Source: Pseudomonas sp. B21-015 (lineage in GTDB: Bacteria; Pseudomonadota; Gammaproteobacteria; Pseudomonadales; Pseudomonadaceae). From it: a DNA stretch of 64,000 bases. Shown here piece after piece: positions 35,449 to 44,585 of the stretch; position 1 is the first letter of the stretch, and each line of letters starts with the position of its first letter. The notes under the pieces were generated by a model. It worked only from the letters and a program-made list of their open reading frames with translations, did not search any database and was not told the origin of the DNA. The DNA lies in contig NZ_CP087196.1 of the NCBI RefSeq assembly GCF_024749285.1, positions 1,364,001 through 1,428,000 of the forward strand, written 5' to 3'. The position numbers were made by a program, and so were the translations under genes.

Positions 35449-36366
35449 TCAGCGGACGGCGCTAACCCCATCCAGCGTCGAAAACGACGTGTCCTTGGCC
35501 GTCAGCAAAAAGTCGCGCATGTACGGCGCATCCAGCATGTCGGCGCGAATCCCGGCGTAGAGCGTTGCGAACAAGCCTTTTTCCCCCAGTCGCTTGGCCT
35601 TCACGTAACCCCGTGAGCTGTACTCATGCAGCGCCCAATGGGGCATGCCGCATACGCCGCGACCACTGGCCACCAGTTGCATCATCATCACCGTCAGTTC
35701 CGAGGTGCGCACCTGGGCCGGTTCGATGTCGGCCGGCTCCAGGAAACGGGTGAAGATGTCCAGCCGATCGCGCTCCACCGGGTAGGTGATCAAGGTTTCC
35801 GTGAGCAGATCTTCGGGCACGATGTACGGCTTGCTCGCCAAGCGGTGCTGGTTCGCCACCGCGAGCATGGCTTCATAGGTGAACAGCGGCACATAGGTGA
35901 TCCCGGCCAGTTCCAGCGGGTCGGAGGTCACCACCAAATCCAGATCGCCACGGGCCAGTGCCGGCAGCGGGGCGAAGGAGAAACCGGAGGCCAGGTCCAG
36001 CTCGACTTCCGGCCAGGCATCGCGGAACTGGTCGATGGTCGGCATCAGCCACTGGAAGCAACTGTGGCACTCGATCGCCATGTGCAAACGCCCCGCCGTG
36101 CCACCGGCCAGCCGCGCAATGTCACGCTCGGCGCCGCGCAACAACGGCAGAGTGGCGTCGGCCAGTTGCAGCAGGCGCAAGCCGGCACTGGTGAAGCGCA
36201 CCGGTTTGGTCTTGCGCACGAACAACGGCATGCCCATGCGTTCTTCCAGCTCCTTGAACTGGTGGGACAGCGCCGACTGGGTCAGGTGCAGGCGGTCGGC
36301 CGCATCCACCAGGCTGTCGGCTTCGCGCAGGGCATGCAGGGTTTTCAGGTGACGGATTTCAAGCAC
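35449..36366 (-). CDS. metR: LysR-family regulator MetR
   Basis: The product is 305 residues if translated from GTG 36366, which has GGAG eight bases upstream and gives the usual N-terminus (VLEIRHLKTLHAL); an ATG at 36402 is less likely. The winged HTH (about 15-60) contains DAADRLHLTQSALSHQFKELEERMG. The effector domain includes IECHSCFQWLMPTIDQFRDAWPEVELD, characteristic of MetR. MetR uses homocysteine as co-effector and activates metE and other methionine genes. It is divergent from metE with 110 bases between, the classical arrangement, and candidate binding dyads lie in that gap. Confidence 0.92.
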   Translation of the reverse strand: MLEIRHLKTLHALREADSLVDAADRLHLTQSALSHQFKELEERMGMPLFVRKTKPVRFTSAGLRLLQLADATLPLLRGAERDIARLAGGTAGRLHMAIECHSCFQWLMPTIDQFRDAWPEVELDLASGFSFAPLPALARGDLDLVVTSDPLELAGITYVPLFTYEAMLAVANQHRLASKPYIVPEDLLTETLITYPVERDRLDIFTRFLEPADIEPAQVRTSELTVMMMQLVASGRGVCGMPHWALHEYSSRGYVKAKRLGEKGLFATLYAGIRADMLDAPYMRDFLLTAKDTSFSTLDGVSAVR

Positions 36367-36379
36367 CGGGGGGGCTCCA

Positions 36380-36423
36380 TGAGGAAAACTTGTGATCAAC
36401 ACGAAAAGGTTGAGTTTGTCTCA
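36380..36423. promoter_or_regulatory. Candidate MetR boxes between metR and metE
   Basis: Two dyads resemble the MetR consensus TGAA-N5-TTCA: TGAG-TTTGT-CTCA at 36411-36423 (perfect dyad) and TGAG-GAAAA-CTTG at 36380-36392. They are 31 bases apart, about three helical turns, and upstream of metE. The assignment is inferred from position and partial consensus match. Confidence 0.45.
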
Positions 36424-36476
36424 TGTTGGCTTGGCTGTCGACAATAGGGCCATCTTTTACAGGGAGAATTATCACC

Positions 36477-38789
36477 ATGGCCTTGGCCCACACACTTGGT
36501 TTCCCGCGCATCGGCGCTGACCGCGAACTGAAAAAAGCCCTCGAAGCCTACTGGAAGGGCGACCTCGGTCAGGACGCGCTGAAAAGCGTCGGCCGGCAAC
36601 TGCGCGCCACCCACTGGCAATTGCAGAAAGACGCCGGCATCGACCTGCTGCCCGTGGGCGACTTCGCCTGGTACGACCAGGTGCTGACTCATTCGCTGAC
36701 CTTCGGTGTGATTCCCGAGCGCTTCGACAGTGCCAAGGACTCGCGCGGCCTGCCGACTCTCGACACCCTGTTCGCCATGGCTCGTGGCGCATCGGCGGCC
36801 TGCTGCGGCGGCGAACATGCCAAGGCGCAATACGCCCAGGAACTGACCAAGTGGTTCGACACCAACTATCACTATCTGGTCCCGGAGTTCAGCGCAGACC
36901 AACAATTCAAACTGAGTTGGGAGCAGTTGTTCGACGAAGTCGACGAAGCCAAGGCCCTTGGTCACAACGTCAAACCGGTGATCATCGGCCCACTGACTTA
37001 CCTCTGGCTGGGCAAAGCCAAAGGGAACGATTTCGACAAGCTCGACCTGCTGGAACGCCTGCTGCCGATCTACGGTGAAATCCTCGGCCGCCTCGCAGCC
37101 CAAGGCGTGGAATGGGTGCAGATCGACGAGCCGATCCTGACCCTCGACCTGCCACAGGCCTGGAAAAACGCGTTCGAACGCGCCTATCACATCCTTCAAT
37201 ACTCGCCGCTGAAAAAACTCGTGGCGACCTACTTCAGCGGTCTGGAAGACAACCTCGGTCTGGCGGTCAGCCTGCCGGTGCAAGGCTTGCACATCGACGC
37301 CGTGCGCGCCCCGGATCAACTCGGCCAGGTGCTGGATCGTCTGCCGACCTACAAGATTCTCTCTGTAGGTCTGGTCAACGGCCGCAACGTCTGGCGTTGC
37401 GAACTGGAGCAAGCCATTGCGCAACTGCAACCGGCGCAGGAACGTTTTGGCGACAACCTGTGGGTCAGCAGTTCTTGCTCGTTGCTGCACAGCCCGGTGG
37501 ACCTGGATCGCGAAGACAAGCTCGACCCGGAACTGAAAAGCTGGCTGGCCTTCGCTGTACAAAAGTGCGGTGAAATTGCCGTGTTGCGTGATGCCCTGAA
37601 CGACCCGCAATCACCCAAGGTGCAAGCTGCCCTGGCCCAAAGCCGTGCGATTCAGGCCGGTCGCGCCGAGTCACCGCGTATTCATAAAGCCGAAGTGCAA
37701 GCACGCATCGACGCCATCGGTGCAGCGGACAGCCAGCGCCACTCGCCTTTTGCCAAGCGCATCGAGCAACAACGAGCGCGGCTGAAACTGCCGGCCTTCC
37801 CGACCACCACCATCGGCTCGTTTCCGCAAACCGGCTCGATCCGTCTGGCGCGGCAAGCCTTCAAGCAAGGCAAACTGTCGGCCAGCGACTACACCGACGC
37901 CATGCACAGTGAAATCCGCCACGCCGTGCAAGTTCAGGAACGCTTGGGCCTGGATGTGTTGGTACACGGTGAAGCCGAACGCAACGACATGGTCGAGTAC
38001 TTCGCCGAGCAACTGGACGGCTACCTGTTCACCCGTTTCGGCTGGGTTCAGAGCTACGGTTCGCGTTGTGTGAAACCGGCGATCATCTATGGCGACCTGA
38101 GCCGCCCGAAGGCCATGACCGTCGACTGGATCACGTACGCACAAAGCCTGACCGACAAGGTCATGAAAGGCATGCTCACCGGTCCCGTGACCATGTTGAT
38201 GTGGTCGTTCCCCCGCGAAGACGTCTCGCGCAAAATCCAGGCGCAGCAGCTGGCCCTGGCGCTGCGTGACGAAGTAGTCGACCTGGAAAACGCTGGCATC
38301 AAGATCGTCCAGATCGACGAAGCCGCGTTCCGCGAAGGGCTGCCGCTGCGTCGGGCGCAGTGGCAGGAATACCTCGACTGGGCGGTGGAAGCCTTCCGTT
38401 TGAGTGCCTCCGGCGTGCGTGACGAAACCCAGATCCACACCCACATGTGCTACAGCGAATTCAATGACGTGATCCAGTCCATCGCCGCCATGGACGCCGA
38501 TGTGATCACCATCGAAACCTCGCGTTCGGACATGGAACTGCTGGAGGCCTTCGAAGCCTTCGATTACCCGAACGATATCGGCCCGGGCGTCTATGACATC
38601 CACTCGCCACGGGTGCCGGACACGGCCGAGATGGTCAAGTTGATGAGCAAAGCCGTTAAACGGATTCCGGCCGAGCGGTTGTGGGTCAACCCCGATTGCG
38701 GGTTGAAGACCCGGGGCTGGCCGGAAACGGAAGCCGCTTTGGTGAACATGGTGGCGGCGGCGCGGCAGTTGCGTAGCCAACTGGCTTAA
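36477..38789 (+). CDS. metE: Cobalamin-independent methionine synthase
   Basis: The product is 770 residues, the usual length, starting at ATG 36477 with AGGGAG upstream; the frame extends back to 36423 without family sequence. The N-terminus [28 protein letters not shown] is the MetE signature. The C-terminal catalytic barrel starts near 440 ([16 protein letters not shown]). Zinc ligands are visible: His656 and Cys658 in [11 protein letters not shown], and Cys741 in [12 protein letters not shown]. It transfers the methyl group of 5-methyl-tetrahydropteroyl-polyglutamate to homocysteine in the cytoplasm. Regulation by the divergent metR is expected. No cobalamin riboswitch is seen in the short leader. 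Confidence 0.97.
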   Translation: MALAHTLGFPRIGADRELKKALEAYWKGDLGQDALKSVGRQLRATHWQLQKDAGIDLLPVGDFAWYDQVLTHSLTFGVIPERFDSAKDSRGLPTLDTLFAMARGASAACCGGEHAKAQYAQELTKWFDTNYHYLVPEFSADQQFKLSWEQLFDEVDEAKALGHNVKPVIIGPLTYLWLGKAKGNDFDKLDLLERLLPIYGEILGRLAAQGVEWVQIDEPILTLDLPQAWKNAFERAYHILQYSPLKKLVATYFSGLEDNLGLAVSLPVQGLHIDAVRAPDQLGQVLDRLPTYKILSVGLVNGRNVWRCELEQAIAQLQPAQERFGDNLWVSSSCSLLHSPVDLDREDKLDPELKSWLAFAVQKCGEIAVLRDALNDPQSPKVQAALAQSRAIQAGRAESPRIHKAEVQARIDAIGAADSQRHSPFAKRIEQQRARLKLPAFPTTTIGSFPQTGSIRLARQAFKQGKLSASDYTDAMHSEIRHAVQVQERLGLDVLVHGEAERNDMVEYFAEQLDGYLFTRFGWVQSYGSRCVKPAIIYGDLSRPKAMTVDWITYAQSLTDKVMKGMLTGPVTMLMWSFPREDVSRKIQAQQLALALRDEVVDLENAGIKIVQIDEAAFREGLPLRRAQWQEYLDWAVEAFRLSASGVRDETQIHTHMCYSEFNDVIQSIAAMDADVITIETSRSDMELLEAFEAFDYPNDIGPGVYDIHSPRVPDTAEMVKLMSKAVKRIPAERLWVNPDCGLKTRGWPETEAALVNMVAAARQLRSQLA

Positions 38790-38822
38790 AGCTCTCGCGC
38801 AAAGGGCTGGGGTTGTGGAACC

Positions 38823-38912
38823 TGTGGGAGCGGGCTTGCTCGCGAAGAGGACGTGTCAGTCGACATCAATGTTGCCTGGCCCACCGCCTTCGCGAGCAAG
38901 CCCGCTCCCACA
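38823..38912. repeat. Type 2 REPIN, perfect 24-bp inverted repeat
   Basis: Arms 38823-38846 and 38889-38912 are exact reverse complements (TGTGGGAGCGGGCTTGCTCG... on the left) around a 42-base spacer. It lies between the convergent metE and toxin genes and may end both transcripts. Confidence 0.9.
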
Positions 38913-38926
38913 TGGATTGCCGGGCG

Positions 38927-41900
38927 TCAGAGGTTTTCGAAGTGAGCAAGTACCGCCGAACGTTTGCCGATATCGGCGTAGGGCAGGGTGGTATCGTCAG
39001 CGTGGGTCAGAAACCGGTGCTCAGGCAGCTTCAAGTGGGCTTTCTCGAATTGCCGTACTGCCGGTTTTGCGCTGGAGTAGTGAAAGTGGGCGTACCACAG
39101 CAATTCCTCCGGTGTTAGCGTCAGGTCCCAGATTTCGTATTCCTGCATATAGTCGGTGCGGCCGTCCTTGCGTTTGCCGAGGTTTTTGATCGGTTTGGTT
39201 CTACGGATCTCCACCGCGTTCTGGTCGATCAGATCCTGGAGCATTCCATCCGTGGGTTTTCTGCTGGTCAGTGACTGCCGGGTACGCATCGCTCGTCCGG
39301 TCGTTTTGAGTGCGCCGGCCTTGTCGCGCAGTTGTTGAATGATGGGGTCTTGCGCAGCCATGTTCTGGATGCGATCGGCGCGGCGGGTCAGTTCGTCGGC
39401 TTCGCTGACCATCATGTGTTCCAGGTCGACCGGAAGCATGTCCTGCTCGGCATAGGATTGAACCCTGGCGTGGTAGGTCGGTTGGGCATCCAGGCGCATT
39501 CGCGCATCGGCCACTAACGCTGGGAGATTCATTTGAGCCGGCGCTGGCGCCGGTTGCGTGTCTGGCGGGTTCAAAAGGCGGAATTTGCCGTTGCTGGCTT
39601 GCTCCCAGATTTCCTCGTATCCCCCGCGGCCGGTCGAGACGTATTGGTGCCTCTGGGTCGTCGGTTCCCAGCGCTCAACCCCGATCAGCAATTGATCGTC
39701 TTCGGTGGTGAAAACTCTCTGTCTGACCTGCCCTGCAGGTGCCGTTGGGGCAGGCTGTTCGATAATGCCTTTACGGGCCCGTTCGGCTATCTTTTCGATC
39801 CCGGTCATCAGCGGTTCAACTTCATCCAAGTGGAAGTGTTGCGGGTAGCTGGTGGTCCAGATTTTCATCTCGCGACGAAATTGCGTGTACAGCGTGAGGC
39901 AGTCCTGGAGGACCTGATTGCGTTGTGCCCGGGTCGCGCTGACTTCTGGCAGCTTGTATTGCGTGTACAAGGCTCGATCGACTTTGGCGCGAAGATCCTG
40001 TGCCTGTCCTAACAGGTAGTACCAGGACACATCGCTGGTGCGGCCATAGCGTTTGATGATTTCCAGCCGTTGGCTGGTTCTCAGATAAAGCAAATTGGCT
40101 TCACTGTGTTTGGTGTTCAGCTCGTCGACAAGGGCCGTCATTTGTTCCTTGTCCGATCTCATGCGAATGCGTTCATACCATAGATTGACATCGCCCTTGA
40201 GCGCTTCCATCTGATCCAGTTTGCGCACGTACTCCACACGCAATGTGCGGATTTCTTCCAGTATGCTCACACGTTGGGTGAGCGTATTGCTCGGCAAGTT
40301 GTCCAGTTCCTGGGTCAGGTCGTCAATCCGTTTCGTCAAGGGGGCGATACTATGTGAAGCGTGAAGTGCGCGGCGCCTGTACCGGTCAGTCAACAGCCAG
40401 GCTGTCTTGCTTTGCATCTCGATCAATGCACGTTGTTTGTTGCCACGGGTCAGTGGCTGCAAATCAACCAGTGTCTGGTAACGCCGGGCTGCCAATTCGA
40501 TATCGCCGACACATGCGGCTTCGGCAGCAGGCATCAGCGCCGGGCGATTCTCAGCCGTGGCGGCGCCGTATTGGTTGATCACGCTATCGCTCTTCACGCC
40601 CCGGGTCTCGAGTTGCCGAGCAAGGTCATCGGCCGCTTCGGCCAACTGATGATGACGGCGAAAAGCCTGATCGGCCCACCAGCGCGGCAACCGTTGGCGA
40701 AAGGTTTGCGGCCAGATCGGGTTGAGCGCATCGGCCAAGTGCCCGAATACCTGCCCACCACCAAGACCGCCGCCTTCGAAGGTCGTCCCGTGGACGCCGA
40801 ACCAGGTGTCCCAATGACCCGCTTCATCCAGGGCAATGGGCTGTTTATAGGTAACTTGGCGGGTACCGCGTAAACGCCAGTTGCGTGAGTCGTTGCTTCG
40901 TTCGACCTGAAAAATGCGCCCCTGGCGGACAATAAAGTCACCGTCGGCATGGCGGTAGATATTGCGGTAAATGCCATGGGTGGCTGGTTGCAGCCCGGAC
41001 AGGGAAATCGGTTGTTCATACTCGTAACCGGCGAAGCGTGCGACCACGTGCCGGGCCTGACGCATGGAGGGCGCCTGCAGCGCTGACACACTTCTGGCCA
41101 GCGCACGAAGCTGGCGAACACGCGTCAGTGATCGAGCGCCCTTGGACATCACCGAGAATGCCGCCTCACCGGGGAGCAGGTCCATGGCCGCGTCGATCAA
41201 TGACAACAACACCGATTCGATCTCCGCCAGACCGTCACCCACGTCACCGCGTAAAAAGGCCGCCACCGCCTGATTCGCGGCAGTCCAGGCATCGTAGAGG
41301 GCGAAGGCGGTACCGACAAAGGGCAGCAGCCCCAGGGCCATTTTCAGGTAGTTGAACGCGCGCGGGCCTTTCAGGGCATACCGCTCCATGTACAACGCAT
41401 CGTTGGAGCGAGACGTGCCGCGATGGGCTTCGATCAGGCGTCCCATATGGGCATCGAGCAGGTGCGCGGCCAACGATGTGGTCGCCGGCCAGCGTACGCC
41501 GACACCGATCATGGCATCGAAGTGTTGGAGCACGGCCTGATTGATGCGGCTTTCATGGGCTCGTACGCTGCCCTCCAAAGCCCGGCCGGCCAGATAGCTG
41601 ACCCACTTGTCTTGCACGCACAGGTTGAACAGGGCCTTGCGCGCGGCTTCCAGGCTGTCGTAACGGCGCAGGAACTGGTTATCGGGGCTGTCGGGCAGAT
41701 ACAGCAGGGTCATGCCGCTGATCTGTTCTTGAATGAAGGTCACGCCGGATAAGGTGGCGGGGCCTTGATTGGACGTGTCGCTGCCCCCCGCGCTCAGGTA
41801 GGCCGGCAGGATTACGATGCGCTTGCGATCGGCGCGCCAGGCTTCAGGGGTATTGGCGTCGATGGCAATGTCCAGGACTTGCAAGTCGTCGTGGCTGATC

Positions 41901-44506
41901 TGCCTTTGCAGGCGCGCGAATTCACCCTGCAACTTGAGCATCACCCGCCAGGGCTCGATCAGGCATTCACGGCGATGATCCTTCACGAAAACAGGCTCGT
42001 CGGCCGCCCCCATGAAGGTGTCGCGGATGAGTTTTTCGTAGGCCTTGGGCAGATCCAGTTCCGGCAGGAGTTTTTTCAAGTAGGGAACGGTGATGCCAGC
42101 CGTCAGGCGCTGGCGCTCGGTTTCATCTGCCGTGCTGACCTCGACTTTCATGAAACCCAATCGTAGTGAAAGGGGTTCCAGTTGCATCGACGGGGTGTTG
42201 TCGATATTAAGCTGGGCCAGTTCTTCGAGTGACATTTTGCTGCGCGTGACACTGGGCACCGGTACGATCCTGGTGCCCGAATATCCGGGAGCTGGATCGG
42301 CTCGTTTTTCCAATTTCACCGAATCGGGTAAATCGAGCTTCACCTCGAAACTGCCCTCGATTGAGAAGTCTTTGCGCAAACGGGCGTGCAAGTGTTTCCG
42401 GGTGAAGTCGTCCCGTGGTTCCAGCGCGATTGCCAGGAATTCGTGGCTGCGGCGCATCGATGGGATGAATGTTTCGATCAGAGCCTTGAGCCCTACGCGG
42501 TCGTCTGCAGGCAATGTGCTGAGCCAGTCGGGCAGGCTGGAGGCCAGCGTGGCGCTGCGGTCTTGCTCCAGCAGATGTGAGAAGACCAGGCTTCTGGCCG
42601 CGTGCACCGGAACCTGCAAGGCGGCGAGGGTTTGTTTGCGCAGGGTTTCCAGTTCGTCGGCATGCTGTGCGCGCTGACGTATGAGGCCTGCCTTTTCTTC
42701 GTAGTCAGTGGTCTGTTCGTTCAGGCTGTAATGCAGAGGGTCGGTATCGATTTTTTTCAGTTGCAACGCCAGGATTTTGTCCTGGTCCTGAATCTTGAAC
42801 ACCTGGCGCTCCAGCTCCCGACGGCTGGCGAACCGTTGCAAACCTCCACCGCTGCCTGGCCAATAGAGCAGAAGGCTATGTGATGAGCTTGGGTCCAGCA
42901 GCGTGGCCGGTCGTGTGATGACAAACGGACCGTTGAGCGCTTCGGTCTGGACGGTGGTCGTGGCGCCATTTTGCTCGGTCATCGACAACGAGAGGCTGGC
43001 TGCGACGATGGCCGCATCGCGATCGGCCGCGGCGGGTGTGTCCAGCACAGCCTTGAGCAGGTTGAACTCATCGCTGTCGAGCTGGTTCAGAGCCAATTGA
43101 AGCCTGGCCTCGGCTTGCAGGCCGTCCTTGTGTGCCTGGTAGAGTGCGCTGAATTCGCGGTTGAAGGTCGTCAGGTCCAGGGTTCGCGTCCGGTAAAGCA
43201 GGGCGGAGGCGGCCGTGTCAGCGGCTTGTTCAGCTGTCTCCAGGGCCTTGAGTGAGTCTTTGAAATTTCGCTGGCGGTCGGTTTGGCTGTCGTCCTCCAA
43301 CCATGTTTCGAGTGCGTCGCGCTGTGTGTTCAGCGCAGCTTGACGCTGGGGCCAGGGGATATCGGCATACAGGCTGCCGAATAAGGGTTGTTCATCTGCC
43401 TCGGTATCTCCATCGGCGGTTGAGATCCGTTTCTCAAGCATGGGTGGTGAGGCGAAAACGACTCCGTTGCTGCGCTGTCGATCAATCTGGTTGGCCTGGA
43501 CGAGGGATTGAGCGCCATGCTCCGCCAGCCCGGGTTTATCGCGAGTTCCATTGCGTAAAGCGGTGATCTGCGCCTGCTGCCGAGCAGAAAACAGATCGCT
43601 GATGCCCACGACCAGTGGATCGGTTCTGGCGGTGTATTCAAAGCGGATGTTATCGATGGGCAATCCCATCGAGACGAGTGTTTGTCGAGACAGCCAATCT
43701 TGCATGTCGCTGCGTTGATTGAAGGCCTGGATTGCGGTGGGCCGGCAGGGTAGGTACAGCAATTGGCTGACGCTTGCCGGATCTCCCGCGCTGATGACCC
43801 ACGCGCCTGGGAGTTTGACTTTACGGTCGTTGCTCAACACCAGGGCCAGTTCCTCGGTGTGGATGGGCTGGTTGTTCAGACTCAGGGCCTCGAGGGGCGG
43901 ATCAATGATCAACAGCAGTGGTTTGAGTTGTTCAGCCGTCACGGTTCGCCGGGCAAATGCCACCTGAGCGGCTGCCTCGATATGGTCACGGTAAAGCTGC
44001 ACTGCCCGTTCACGTCGCGATACCGGCGTGCCGGGGGCACGCTGATCCCAAAAGGCTCGCCAGCGATCGCTGTGCGCCTGTTCCGGGTTGAGGGTCTTGA
44101 GCCGTTCGAGCATTTGCAGCGGTGTCAGGGCCGACAGGGAATGGGGCGGGTTCAGGCCGGTCACTCGACAGCGCTGATCAAGTGTCGTCTCCAACGTCGG
44201 GTGTTGCAGGACGAAGGCGCAGGCATCGGTGAAGCTGACAAAACGTTCCGGGTGCTCATCCGTGGCGAAGAAGAGCAAGCCGGCTTGTTGCCCGTCCAGA
44301 TCCAGCTTCTGTTTCAGCAGTTGGTCCAGGGTGTCTCGCACGCCCGGCGTCGCGGCAAACAGCTCGCGTATGCCTTGGTTGCTCTCGCGCCAGCGTGCCG
44401 AGGCATGCAGAAGCAGGCTTTCATCAGGGTTGTCCGGTAGGGGGAATGAGGGCGGTATTACGACCGGCGCCGGGTAGGGGAGGTCGGGAAGAAGTCTATC
44501 GATCAT
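38927..44506 (-). CDS. Very large DUF6543-type (dermonecrotic toxin-like) protein
   Basis: The product is about 1859 residues from ATG 44506 (MIDRLLPDLPYPAPVV). An in-frame ATG at 44557 lacks a ribosome-binding site, and that at 44506 is weak too. No signal peptide is present. The N-terminal ~1000 residues follow the Pseudomonas toxin-like DUF6543 pattern. At about 1055-1115 lies a hydrophobic, helix-rich segment (ALGLLPFVGTAFALYDAW) that could span membranes. Long charged helices occupy about 1400-1560. The extreme C-terminus has the conserved QEYEIWDLTLTPEELLWYAHFHYSS ending common to these proteins. I recognise no catalytic motif. The 674-residue gene upstream is 79 bases away on the same strand, suggesting a two-gene unit. 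Toxin function is inferred from family resemblance, not shown. Confidence 0.72.
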   Translation of the reverse strand: MIDRLLPDLPYPAPVVIPPSFPLPDNPDESLLLHASARWRESNQGIRELFAATPGVRDTLDQLLKQKLDLDGQQAGLLFFATDEHPERFVSFTDACAFVLQHPTLETTLDQRCRVTGLNPPHSLSALTPLQMLERLKTLNPEQAHSDRWRAFWDQRAPGTPVSRRERAVQLYRDHIEAAAQVAFARRTVTAEQLKPLLLIIDPPLEALSLNNQPIHTEELALVLSNDRKVKLPGAWVISAGDPASVSQLLYLPCRPTAIQAFNQRSDMQDWLSRQTLVSMGLPIDNIRFEYTARTDPLVVGISDLFSARQQAQITALRNGTRDKPGLAEHGAQSLVQANQIDRQRSNGVVFASPPMLEKRISTADGDTEADEQPLFGSLYADIPWPQRQAALNTQRDALETWLEDDSQTDRQRNFKDSLKALETAEQAADTAASALLYRTRTLDLTTFNREFSALYQAHKDGLQAEARLQLALNQLDSDEFNLLKAVLDTPAAADRDAAIVAASLSLSMTEQNGATTTVQTEALNGPFVITRPATLLDPSSSHSLLLYWPGSGGGLQRFASRRELERQVFKIQDQDKILALQLKKIDTDPLHYSLNEQTTDYEEKAGLIRQRAQHADELETLRKQTLAALQVPVHAARSLVFSHLLEQDRSATLASSLPDWLSTLPADDRVGLKALIETFIPSMRRSHEFLAIALEPRDDFTRKHLHARLRKDFSIEGSFEVKLDLPDSVKLEKRADPAPGYSGTRIVPVPSVTRSKMSLEELAQLNIDNTPSMQLEPLSLRLGFMKVEVSTADETERQRLTAGITVPYLKKLLPELDLPKAYEKLIRDTFMGAADEPVFVKDHRRECLIEPWRVMLKLQGEFARLQRQISHDDLQVLDIAIDANTPEAWRADRKRIVILPAYLSAGGSDTSNQGPATLSGVTFIQEQISGMTLLYLPDSPDNQFLRRYDSLEAARKALFNLCVQDKWVSYLAGRALEGSVRAHESRINQAVLQHFDAMIGVGVRWPATTSLAAHLLDAHMGRLIEAHRGTSRSNDALYMERYALKGPRAFNYLKMALGLLPFVGTAFALYDAWTAANQAVAAFLRGDVGDGLAEIESVLLSLIDAAMDLLPGEAAFSVMSKGARSLTRVRQLRALARSVSALQAPSMRQARHVVARFAGYEYEQPISLSGLQPATHGIYRNIYRHADGDFIVRQGRIFQVERSNDSRNWRLRGTRQVTYKQPIALDEAGHWDTWFGVHGTTFEGGGLGGGQVFGHLADALNPIWPQTFRQRLPRWWADQAFRRHHQLAEAADDLARQLETRGVKSDSVINQYGAATAENRPALMPAAEAACVGDIELAARRYQTLVDLQPLTRGNKQRALIEMQSKTAWLLTDRYRRRALHASHSIAPLTKRIDDLTQELDNLPSNTLTQRVSILEEIRTLRVEYVRKLDQMEALKGDVNLWYERIRMRSDKEQMTALVDELNTKHSEANLLYLRTSQRLEIIKRYGRTSDVSWYYLLGQAQDLRAKVDRALYTQYKLPEVSATRAQRNQVLQDCLTLYTQFRREMKIWTTSYPQHFHLDEVEPLMTGIEKIAERARKGIIEQPAPTAPAGQVRQRVFTTEDDQLLIGVERWEPTTQRHQYVSTGRGGYEEIWEQASNGKFRLLNPPDTQPAPAPAQMNLPALVADARMRLDAQPTYHARVQSYAEQDMLPVDLEHMMVSEADELTRRADRIQNMAAQDPIIQQLRDKAGALKTTGRAMRTRQSLTSRKPTDGMLQDLIDQNAVEIRRTKPIKNLGKRKDGRTDYMQEYEIWDLTLTPEELLWYAHFHYSSAKPAVRQFEKAHLKLPEHRFLTHADDTTLPYADIGKRSAVLAHFENL

Positions 44507-44585
44507 GGCAACTTGGCTCGGTTGGGGAGCGGTGGATCCACTCCATTCGCGAGCCATTTAAGGAAAATTGCCGGGGGCGGTGGCG

